In this document: piece by piece, positions 7,227-14,723 of the stretch | How positions within the stretch are numbered: position 1 is the first letter of the stretch | Layout: every line of letters begins with the position of its first letter | Assembly: GCA_903920835.1 (NCBI GenBank) | Contig: CAIXNQ010000226.1 | Location: 1-28,730 of the forward strand | DNA: 28,730 nucleotides | Direction: 5' to 3' | Source: an uncultured Bacteroidota bacterium | GTDB taxonomy: Bacteria; Bacteroidota; Bacteroidia; Flavobacteriales; Flavobacteriaceae | Notes under the pieces: model-generated | Seen by the model: the letters and a program-made list of their open reading frames with translations, nothing else | What the model was told of the DNA's origin: nothing | Database searches by the model: none | Made by a program: the position numbers and the translations under genes

Positions 7227-7823
7227 TTACAAATTCACACTAGTTCTGAGTATATTGTTATAATCGTAATTCACCATGACACCCCAGCTTTCATTGATGC
7301 GAATTTCGCTATAATCAGCTTCAAAATTAATGCTGTGGATTTTGGCACCATTGCTTAAATGAAATTTTGAAACATTACCATCAAAAGCTTCTAAATATTT
7401 ACGAATTGTAGATTCGTCAGGTTTAATTTTAAAATAATCTCTAAGTGACGGAATCGGACTTAATGTATAAAAATTATCTACACCTTTTGAGGCACAATGT
7501 TCGATTAATGATTTTATGGCTAGCGTTCCAGCACCACGAAGTGTAGCATTTGGCAATCTGAAAACAGAATAAAAAACGGCATAAGTAAGGTCAAATTTGC
7601 TGATGTAACCATCGTCGTTCAACACTTCCATCATATTGTGAGGAAGTTTGTTTCCGATTCTTGCGCAAATCATAAACTGAGGTGTGTTACCATCTGTATA
7701 AACAAATACAGTTCGGTTTCCTGTAATTCGTTTTTGAATTGAAATCGTTGGGTGAACTGGGTCGTTTTTGATATATTCTAGCCAATTTTCGCTAAATCCC
7801 TCTTGGCCGTATTGTAGTATCAT
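7227..7823 (-). CDS. Short malonyl-CoA decarboxylase (catalytic domain only)
   Basis: A 198-residue protein matching the C-terminal GNAT-fold catalytic domain of malonyl-CoA decarboxylase, which converts malonyl-CoA to acetyl-CoA and CO2. Visible matches are VFYSVFRLPNATLRGAGTLAIK (about 83-104, CoA-binding region, with the RG-x-x-x-L pattern), TLSPIPSL with the catalytic Ser122, FHLSNGAKIHSINFEAD with the catalytic His155, and GVMVNYDY near the end. Known bacterial and animal enzymes are about 450-490 residues long and have an N-terminal helical domain; here it is largely absent. The start at 7823 is the only good ATG, and the 42 bp before it carry no remnant. The gene follows the MatB-like gene, so it probably completes malonate breakdown. 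A related GNAT acyltransferase is the alternative, but the Ser and His motifs favour the decarboxylase. Confidence 0.8.
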   Translation of the reverse strand: MILQYGQEGFSENWLEYIKNDPVHPTISIQKRITGNRTVFVYTDGNTPQFMICARIGNKLPHNMMEVLNDDGYISKFDLTYAVFYSVFRLPNATLRGAGTLAIKSLIEHCASKGVDNFYTLSPIPSLRDYFKIKPDESTIRKYLEAFDGNVSKFHLSNGAKIHSINFEADYSEIRINESWGVMVNYDYNNILRTSVNL

Positions 7824-7865
7824 GGTGTTTAAAATTGCTTTGTTCGTTGTATTATTTTAAATGAA

Positions 7866-9308
7866 TTATGGTTTCGGCAATAGGTGTTTTTGAACTTTTC
7901 CTAACGCAGTTCTCGGAAGGCTTTCTACCGTAATAAAACTGCGGGGCACTTTGAAGGATGCAAAAGTTTTTTTACACAAATCTTCCATTTCTTGTTGGTT
8001 ATATTTTTCGTTAGGAACGATATATGCAACGGGCATTTCGCCTCGTGTCTCGTGCGGAATTCCTACCACTGCTGCTTCTGCAACGCCGCTTTGTTCTAAA
8101 AGAAATTCTTCAATTTCTCTCGGATAAATATTAAATCCACCGCTGATAATTAAATCACTTTTGCGACCTTTTAAAGTAAAATAGCCATCTTCGGACAAGA
8201 TTCCCATGTCTCCAGTTTTAAAATAACCATCAATAAAAGCTTCGGCAGTAGCTTGCTCTCGTTTCCAATAGCCTGCAAAAACATTTGGTCCTTTAACACA
8301 CACTTCGCCTTCTTCGTCAATAGCGGCAAGTGCTCCGTTTGGTAAGAGAATTTTTGCTGAAATTCCTGGCAACGGAAAACCAACAGTTCCTGCTCTTCGC
8401 TCGCCAGTATAAGGATTGCTGATATTCATTAAGGTTTCGGTCATTCCGTAACGTTCTAGAATAACGTGACCATATTTAATTTCAAAATCTTCCATTACTT
8501 GCGCTGGCAAAGGCGCAGAACCGCAAACAAACAATCTTGCTTTTTTTCCGATTTCTTGAGCAATTTCGTTGGGTTGGTCTAATAGTCTGATGTAGATTGT
8601 TGGAACTCCATAAAACAAAGTTGGTTTGAAAGCTAAAAATTCGTCAGCCGCTTTTTGATGTTCAAACCGAACAAGTAGTTTCATTTCGCAACCACTAATG
8701 AGCCAAGAATGAATACCGTTGGCTAACGAATGAACGTGGAATAAGGGTAGGGCTAATAAGAATTTATCTTCTTCGGTGATTTTCCAGCAAGTCACTAAAT
8801 TTTGACCGTTTGAAATGAAATTATTGTGAGTAAGAATCGCACCTTTAGACATTCCGGTAGTTCCGCTGGTATAAACAATGGCTGCGGGGCTGTCGCCAGT
8901 GGTACGAACATTGATAGGTTCTTCACTTTGACGACGAACCTCAACAATCAAATCTTCCAATTGAATGGCTTCAAATCCACCAGGAACTGGCACATCGGCA
9001 AAGAGTAATTTTGGTTCAGCATCCGACAAAATGTGGGTAACTTCTCGCTCTTTATATAAAATATTAATCGGCACAAAAATGACTCCCAACTTTGCACAAG
9101 CAATATAGAGGTCAATCATTTCGACACAATTTTCTAGATAAACACAAATTCTATCGCCGCTAACCAGTCCTTTTTCAATTAAAAAATGCGCCATTTGATT
9201 GCTTCGCAGGTCAACTTCTCCAAAAGTGAATGATTGACCGTTAAATGTGATGGCTTTTTTGTTTTTTCTATCTTTTAAGGATAAATCGAAGAGGTTTATT
9301 AAATTCAT
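7866..9308 (-). CDS. matB: Malonyl-CoA synthetase (MatB-like, AMP-forming)
   Basis: A 480-residue member of the acyl-adenylate synthetase superfamily, predicted to form malonyl-CoA from malonate, ATP and CoA in the cytoplasm. The adenylate loop is YTSGTTGMSKG (146-156). ERYGMTETLMNISNPYTGER (285-304) closely follows the MatB pattern, including Arg286, in the place where MatB enzymes contact the free carboxylate. YFKTGDMG, GRKSDLIISGGFNIYPREIEEF and the catalytic Lys471 in RTALGKVQK complete the C-terminal domain. The length is close to characterised MatB enzymes (about 500). It lies 18 bp after the MFS gene and 42 bp before the decarboxylase gene, which supports malonate over another short dicarboxylate. 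Methylmalonate is a possible second substrate. Confidence 0.85.
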   Translation of the reverse strand: MNLINLFDLSLKDRKNKKAITFNGQSFTFGEVDLRSNQMAHFLIEKGLVSGDRICVYLENCVEMIDLYIACAKLGVIFVPINILYKEREVTHILSDAEPKLLFADVPVPGGFEAIQLEDLIVEVRRQSEEPINVRTTGDSPAAIVYTSGTTGMSKGAILTHNNFISNGQNLVTCWKITEEDKFLLALPLFHVHSLANGIHSWLISGCEMKLLVRFEHQKAADEFLAFKPTLFYGVPTIYIRLLDQPNEIAQEIGKKARLFVCGSAPLPAQVMEDFEIKYGHVILERYGMTETLMNISNPYTGERRAGTVGFPLPGISAKILLPNGALAAIDEEGEVCVKGPNVFAGYWKREQATAEAFIDGYFKTGDMGILSEDGYFTLKGRKSDLIISGGFNIYPREIEEFLLEQSGVAEAAVVGIPHETRGEMPVAYIVPNEKYNQQEMEDLCKKTFASFKVPRSFITVESLPRTALGKVQKHLLPKP

Positions 9309-9326
9309 TTTATTAAATATTTGTCG

Positions 9327-10517
9327 TTAAATAGTATGATTATTATTTATTTTTAAAGAGATGAGACAAGCTATAGCTGCGAAAATTCCTAAGGAAATAA
9401 AAGCCGTTGAAAACGTGCCGCTCCAGTCTGTAATTTTGCCTACAAGTGGTGCAGCGATTAACACAAAAACGATTCCTAGCATGTTAACCAATCCCATTGC
9501 AGCGCCTGCCCGACCCGGAAACATTGATGCTGCACGATTGAACAAGCCTGCGTAAGGCAGTCCGCAACCTACACCAAGAAATAGAATCGCAAGAATATCG
9601 AGAGGCAAGCTTTTAGAACAGAAAGCAAGCACAAAGCAGGCAATTGCATTTAGTGTTAAACTAATTAAAAGCAATTTTCTAACGCCAATTTGTTGCACTA
9701 ATTTTCCGCCAAGAGGCCGAGTAAAAATGCCCAATAACAAAATTAAAGAAGCGATAAATGGAATGATTAATTTGTTAGAAAACTCGAAATTTTCTTTCAG
9801 CATTTCCGTAATCCAAGAACCGATAACGATAACCAATCCAAAAGAAGCCATTTGAACTATGCCTAAAAGATAAAGTTGATTGTTTGCCAACATTTTCAAT
9901 AATGAACTGTGCGGATGTTCTTTTGCCAATGGTTTTGGGGCGATAAAGATTACAATTAATAGAGCTATTAAAGCGACAGTGGCAGTAGCTAAAAAAGCGT
10001 TAGGCCAGCCCTGAAAATAATTGGCAATTTGAGGAACTGCAAAGATGACAAAGCCCGAACCCAACAAAACGCTTGCTCCATAATAACCTTGATATAAAAA
10101 CAATTTGTCGGTTGAAGTTGCTTGATAAATGTAGCGCGCACCCGAAACGAAACTTGAGCCTGTGCCAAAACCAACAAAAAACTTCCAAAATAACAACTGA
10201 TTATAGCTTTCAGAAAATGAAATGCCAAGATTTCCTATAAAAACAATAGAAAGAGCGATGATTAATATTTTTTTTGGTCCATATTTATCTGCGAAATTTC
10301 CTGCTGGAATTTGCATAAAAGCGTGGGTTAGAAAAATTGCGGTGGTTAAAAAACCGAACATTGCTTTTGAAAACGGCACTTCGGGAGTGTCAAAACTTTT
10401 CATGAGCCATTCTTTTAAAGGGGCATGATTGGTATAATTTGCCGAGAAGGCAAAGCCCACAAAACAAGCACAAAAAAGTGCTAGTTTTTGATTGATTTCT
10501 GGTTTAGTTTCTTGCAT
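9327..10517 (-). CDS. MFS transporter, likely malonate uptake
   Basis: A 396-residue major facilitator with about 12 membrane segments. MFS signatures are seen between helices 2 and 3 (GNFADKYGPKK) and in the second half (GGKLVQQIGVRK). FVGFGTGSSFVSGARYI in helix 5 and the N-terminal ANYTNHAPL resemble NarK- or anion-type MFS members. The substrate cannot be read from the sequence. Because the next two genes encode malonate activation and decarboxylation, malonate import is the best inference; it would replace the MatC-type carrier of classical malonate operons. Only 12 bp separate it from the GH2 gene upstream, and no TAnnTTTG element was seen in the last 100 bases of that gene. It therefore appears to be part of the larger operon. 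Confidence 0.75.
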   Translation of the reverse strand: MQETKPEINQKLALFCACFVGFAFSANYTNHAPLKEWLMKSFDTPEVPFSKAMFGFLTTAIFLTHAFMQIPAGNFADKYGPKKILIIALSIVFIGNLGISFSESYNQLLFWKFFVGFGTGSSFVSGARYIYQATSTDKLFLYQGYYGASVLLGSGFVIFAVPQIANYFQGWPNAFLATATVALIALLIVIFIAPKPLAKEHPHSSLLKMLANNQLYLLGIVQMASFGLVIVIGSWITEMLKENFEFSNKLIIPFIASLILLLGIFTRPLGGKLVQQIGVRKLLLISLTLNAIACFVLAFCSKSLPLDILAILFLGVGCGLPYAGLFNRAASMFPGRAGAAMGLVNMLGIVFVLIAAPLVGKITDWSGTFSTAFISLGIFAAIACLISLKINNNHTI

Positions 10518-10529
10518 GGTTTTGTTAAT

Positions 10530-13214
10530 TTAAAATAGTTTTACAATACGAACCGCATTCAAAAAAGGAACGCTGCCGTTGATTGGTTCAAGTTTAATAA
10601 CGATTCCTTTTCCGTCAATAGCAGTGGTTTCGATTTTTTTTATAATGGCTTGTTGAACGCCAATTTGATTACAAATATCAAAGTCTTTTAAAGTGATTTC
10701 ATTATTTACAAAAACGTTAAAAGCACAAGTTTTAGTTTCTGAATAATTACCTGTGTTTCCAAGGGCGTAAACCAAATTTTCTTTAGCAACCTTAGGCGAG
10801 AGATTTGCCCAATAGCAATAAATCAAGTATTTTCCGTCGGGTACATCAGCTTTAAATTCTTTTATTCCTATTCGTTGGGTTTGAAAAATCGGGTCTTGAT
10901 TGGTGTTGTAAATGTCTAAATCCGATGAAGGAATTACGCCGTTTTTTGTTTTGGGTTTAAATGCTTCTCCGCCTATGAAACCCCAACTTCCAGTTGCGTA
11001 TTCTTTTTCTGGAATCCAACAAGTCTGAGATGTTCTGTCTTCAAAATACCGATTAGAACCAAGCATTACATTCAAGTCAGCAAATTGAGTTGTGGTCATT
11101 TTTGATGGAATTAAATCAAATTTAATTCTCAAAAAATCTTTCCGTTTTTTATCATTTGAAGCAATTGCTTCGATGGTATTTTCGCCTTTAATAAAGTGCA
11201 CTTTTGCCCGAACAACTCCATTTTCAACAGAGAATTTACCCAAACTTAGACCATTATGAAAAAGTTCAATTTCAGGTTGATTGCTGTAAACTATTATTGG
11301 TTGCAAACAACTATTTGGTTCGTTTTCTACACCAGCTCTTGAAATCCAGTTTTTGTCGCCAATGGCAATAAAAGGTGTTTTTAATAAGTTGGCTTGATAC
11401 AACAAATAGGTGTTTTTTATTTCTCTGTCCAGCCCAGTAATTCCTTTGTTATTTACATGTGGCACGGCATTTTCTCTATATTCTGAATAAAAATCATTAA
11501 GGTTCCAAATCATGGCTCCCGAAATAAATTTGCGGTCGAGAATAGATTTTAAATAATGTTCGTGATACAAATTGGCATATTCTGAAGTGTAATCAAAACG
11601 TTCGGGCGAAAAAGAATGTAATCGAACATCGACATCGGCACCATATTCAGTAATAACAATGGGAGTTTTAGGAAATTCTTTGTGAAAATTATCCAGAAAA
11701 TCATCAAATCCATTAACATTAGAACTGTACCAACCTTGGTATAAATTCCAACCAATTAGTTTTGGAACATCAGTTAAATTAGTTTCTTTGTAAGCATTAA
11801 TCGAACCGTGACAAGGTATTATTGTAAAACGATTTGGGTCTAATTGACGAATTAAATTTTCAATAGCTACTGCTTGTTTGTGAACTTCGGTGCAATAATT
11901 TTTGTGTTTTTCAGGCTCATTTTTATAAGGAGGTCTGAGCATTATTTCGTTCATGTAAGACCAAGCAACAATCGATGGGTGGTTGTAATTTTGCTTCACC
12001 ATTTCGTTTACCATAAGCAACGAATTGTTCAAAAAAGCAGCACTTTCTGTAATAGCATTCACAATAGGAACTTCAACAATTGTGACTATTCCGAGTTGGT
12101 CGCAAAGGTTTATTATTTCTTGATTTTGCGGATAATGTGCCAATCGCAAGAAATTACCTCCCATTTCTTTGATAAGTCTGATGTCTCGAAGTTGCATTTC
12201 GTCTCGAAGTGCAATGCCCAACCCTTCGTAACATTCATGGCGGTTAGTTCCTATTAATTTTATTGGTTTTCCATTCAAATAAAACCCTTCGTTTGCAGTA
12301 AAATTAAACCATCTAAGTCCAAAAGTTGACTCAATTACTTCTTGAACTTGTTTGGAATCATTGTCAATCAAACTCACATTTACGATATATCGATTTGGAT
12401 TTTCAATCGACCATAATGCTGGATTTAGAACTGTAATGGGTTTTGAAATTACGGTTTTGGTTTCATTTGGATTTAGAATAATCTTTTCTTTAAACTCCTG
12501 AATCACATTTCCTGATGGAGCAATTATTTTGGTTTGAATAGTTATTGATTTCTTTTTAGAAAATTCATTTTGAATGTTTGATTTAATGTTGATTGTCGCT
12601 TTTTTTTCGGTTACATTTTGTGTGTCAACAAACACTCCTGATGATGCAAAATCTTTTTTATTGAAATGAATTGGATTTAAAAACTGCAAAGAAAGATTGC
12701 GGTAAATTCCGCCGAAAAAAGTAAAATCTGCCGATAATGGTGGAATGTCTCTATTGTATTCGTTGGTAACTTTTATTGCAAATGCATTTTGTTTTCCAAT
12801 AGAAACAAATTGGGTAATGTCAAAATTAAAAGCTGTATAACCGCCTATGTGATTTCCAACTTTTTTTCCGTTGATATATAATTCAACCTCTTGATTCGCC
12901 CCTTCAAAGTGAATGTAAACTTGTTTATTTTTGCCTTCGTCGCCAATAAAAATGCTTCTGCAATACCAACCAATTCCTCTATAAAAACCTGGTGTTTGAT
13001 CTACTGCGTCTTCGTTGTTCCAAGTATGAGGTAATGAAATTAATTCGTAATTCTTCTTATTTTCCTTCTCGTTTTTATTTGAAATAGTATCGCCTTTAAA
13101 AAATCGCCAATTTTCATTAATGGTATAATTAGTATTAGAAGTTTGTGCATCTATTTCAACAGAAATGAATAGTATTTTTATAAATAACACTAAAAATAAA
13201 CCAATTTTTTTCAT
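10530..13214 (-). CDS. GH2 glycoside hydrolase with C-terminal malectin-like domain, candidate beta-glucuronidase
   Basis: Starting at 13214 the protein has 894 residues; a longer frame to 13253 overlaps the gene above and lacks a signal peptide start. Residues 1-24 are a signal peptide (MKKIGLFLVLF through IDAQ). The sugar-binding (about 28-185), immunoglobulin-like (about 185-300) and TIM-barrel (about 305-615) domains of GH2 follow. The acid/base is Glu423 in WSYMNEI and the nucleophile Glu523 in VITEYGAD. HVNNKGI (N588, K590) matches the N-x-K motif that binds the uronate carboxylate in beta-glucuronidases, although some GH2 beta-galactosidases carry a similar NDKG. The C-terminal part (about 705-894) has a malectin-like look (WGFIGGEAF). 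Placed in a glucuronate operon, it is probably a periplasmic exo-acting beta-glucuronidase; beta-galactosidase is the alternative. Confidence 0.85.
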   Translation of the reverse strand: MKKIGLFLVLFIKILFISVEIDAQTSNTNYTINENWRFFKGDTISNKNEKENKKNYELISLPHTWNNEDAVDQTPGFYRGIGWYCRSIFIGDEGKNKQVYIHFEGANQEVELYINGKKVGNHIGGYTAFNFDITQFVSIGKQNAFAIKVTNEYNRDIPPLSADFTFFGGIYRNLSLQFLNPIHFNKKDFASSGVFVDTQNVTEKKATINIKSNIQNEFSKKKSITIQTKIIAPSGNVIQEFKEKIILNPNETKTVISKPITVLNPALWSIENPNRYIVNVSLIDNDSKQVQEVIESTFGLRWFNFTANEGFYLNGKPIKLIGTNRHECYEGLGIALRDEMQLRDIRLIKEMGGNFLRLAHYPQNQEIINLCDQLGIVTIVEVPIVNAITESAAFLNNSLLMVNEMVKQNYNHPSIVAWSYMNEIMLRPPYKNEPEKHKNYCTEVHKQAVAIENLIRQLDPNRFTIIPCHGSINAYKETNLTDVPKLIGWNLYQGWYSSNVNGFDDFLDNFHKEFPKTPIVITEYGADVDVRLHSFSPERFDYTSEYANLYHEHYLKSILDRKFISGAMIWNLNDFYSEYRENAVPHVNNKGITGLDREIKNTYLLYQANLLKTPFIAIGDKNWISRAGVENEPNSCLQPIIVYSNQPEIELFHNGLSLGKFSVENGVVRAKVHFIKGENTIEAIASNDKKRKDFLRIKFDLIPSKMTTTQFADLNVMLGSNRYFEDRTSQTCWIPEKEYATGSWGFIGGEAFKPKTKNGVIPSSDLDIYNTNQDPIFQTQRIGIKEFKADVPDGKYLIYCYWANLSPKVAKENLVYALGNTGNYSETKTCAFNVFVNNEITLKDFDICNQIGVQQAIIKKIETTAIDGKGIVIKLEPINGSVPFLNAVRIVKLF

Positions 13215-13228
13215 AGCAATTAATTGAT

Positions 13229-14716
13229 TTATTCGATGATGATATTTTCCCAAGTATCAGTTCTGAAGGGCGATGCGGGCAAATTATCTTGGTTAAATAA
13301 ATTGGCAACACCTGTATTGTTCCAAGCATATCTGGCAGCAACTGGTTCGTTAATTTCAGAAGAAAAAACGATTAATTTGTTGTTTTCGATTAAAGCCGTT
13401 GCTTTGACAAATTTTTTATCTTTTCCAGCAATAAAAATATCATTTAGTTTTTCTCCTTTGAAAAATAAACCATGGTTGTATTTGAAACTGATTTCAATTT
13501 TGTTTCCGATTATTATGGCATCTTGATATAAAGGACCACAAAACGGAATTTGTTTTTGATACGTATTTGCCAAAGCAATATTTGCCAATCGCTCTCCGTA
13601 AGGTAATTTATTTGGCACATGCAATTCGTTTAAATCGCCAATATCCATAGTGGGGCACATGGCAGTATTTGGAACTTCTAATGTTTTTAATTGATTTTCT
13701 CTGATTATTGCAGCCAAATTGCTATCGCTGTATTTATAGGCAGTTAGTTGCAGAAAATAAAAAGGAAAGTCGCCTAATTTCCAATGTTCACGCCAGCCAT
13801 AAATTAAGGCTTTCATCTGTTCAAGGTATTCGTTTGCCCAATCGCGATTGGAGGTTCCTTGGTACCAAATTACACCTTTGATCGTGTAAGGAATTAATGG
13901 ATTTACCATCGCATTGAACAACACCGAAGGTCGCCGATGCGGACGGCTCATCATATAAACCGACTTTGGCTCTTCTAATTTTGGATTGATTTTTTTAGCT
14001 TCCGTAAATGAAATACTGTCATTTTTATAATCTAAACTCCATTTTTCCCAACGAGAATAGATGTTTTTTAGAACCGTATTGTCTTTCATTTTTTCGGAGG
14101 GTGTCCAACATTCTGCGCCTGTTCCGCCCCAATTGGCAGAAATAATTCCAATGGGTACATTTAATTCCTGTTGCATTTTTCTGGCAAAATAATAGCTCAT
14201 TGCCGAAAATTCTTTAACACTTTCTGGTGCACATTCCAACCATTGAGATCCAGCGGAAATTTCAGTTTCTGGTTGATCCGCTTTTTTTTTCTTTACATTA
14301 AACAATCTAATGAATGGAAATGTTGCTTCTTTGATTTCTTTTTCGGCATCGGTTACTCTTTTCATTGGGAGTTCCATGTTGGATTGACCACTAGAAAACC
14401 AAACCTCACCTATCAAAACATTGTTTAATACTATTTTATTTTCGCCAGCAATCTCAATTCTCTGTTTTTCAAAATTTGCGGCAAAAGTTTTTATTTTTAG
14501 TTGCCAATTTCCAGCATTGTCGGCAATAACATCATATTTTTTTTTTTGCCAAGAAACTAAAATTGTGACTTTTTCGGATGGATTTGCTTTTCCCCAAAAG
14601 TTGACTTCTGAATTTTGTTGAAGCACCATATTGTCGCAAAATAATAGTGGCAAACTGACTTTAGCAAAAGACAAATTGCAAAGAAAAAGGAACGTTATTT
14701 TGAAAAGTAATTTCAA
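13229..14716 (-). CDS. SASA-family (sialate O-acetylesterase-like) carbohydrate esterase
   Basis: A 495-residue protein with a signal peptide (1-18, ending LSFA). A beta-sandwich region (about 20-98) precedes the SGNH hydrolase domain. The catalytic Ser112 lies in SSGQSNMELP, IWYQGTSN forms the middle block, and DIGDLNELHVPNK carries the Asp/His pair. This is the common arrangement of esterases in Bacteroidota polysaccharide loci, which remove acetyl or other acyl groups from sugars. The automated sialate O-acetylesterase label does not imply sialic acid here, because no sialate genes are present. It stops 14 bp before the GH2 start and begins 7 bp after the preceding esterase fusion. Which acyl group it removes is unknown; malonyl as well as acetyl should be considered, given the malonate genes in the same operon. 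Confidence 0.85.
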   Translation of the reverse strand: MKLLFKITFLFLCNLSFAKVSLPLLFCDNMVLQQNSEVNFWGKANPSEKVTILVSWQKKKYDVIADNAGNWQLKIKTFAANFEKQRIEIAGENKIVLNNVLIGEVWFSSGQSNMELPMKRVTDAEKEIKEATFPFIRLFNVKKKKADQPETEISAGSQWLECAPESVKEFSAMSYYFARKMQQELNVPIGIISANWGGTGAECWTPSEKMKDNTVLKNIYSRWEKWSLDYKNDSISFTEAKKINPKLEEPKSVYMMSRPHRRPSVLFNAMVNPLIPYTIKGVIWYQGTSNRDWANEYLEQMKALIYGWREHWKLGDFPFYFLQLTAYKYSDSNLAAIIRENQLKTLEVPNTAMCPTMDIGDLNELHVPNKLPYGERLANIALANTYQKQIPFCGPLYQDAIIIGNKIEISFKYNHGLFFKGEKLNDIFIAGKDKKFVKATALIENNKLIVFSSEINEPVAARYAWNNTGVANLFNQDNLPASPFRTDTWENIIIE

Positions 14717-14723
14717 CGAAATT

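Noticed and set aside
11874..12257. Plus-strand open frame of 127 codons
   Set aside because: It lies antisense to the catalytic domain of the GH2 gene and is a composition effect.
13229..14716. Sialic acid catabolism suggested by the sialate O-acetylesterase-like proteins
   Set aside because: No sialidase, NanA, NanK or N-acetylmannosamine epimerase genes are present. SASA-family esterases act on many acylated sugars.
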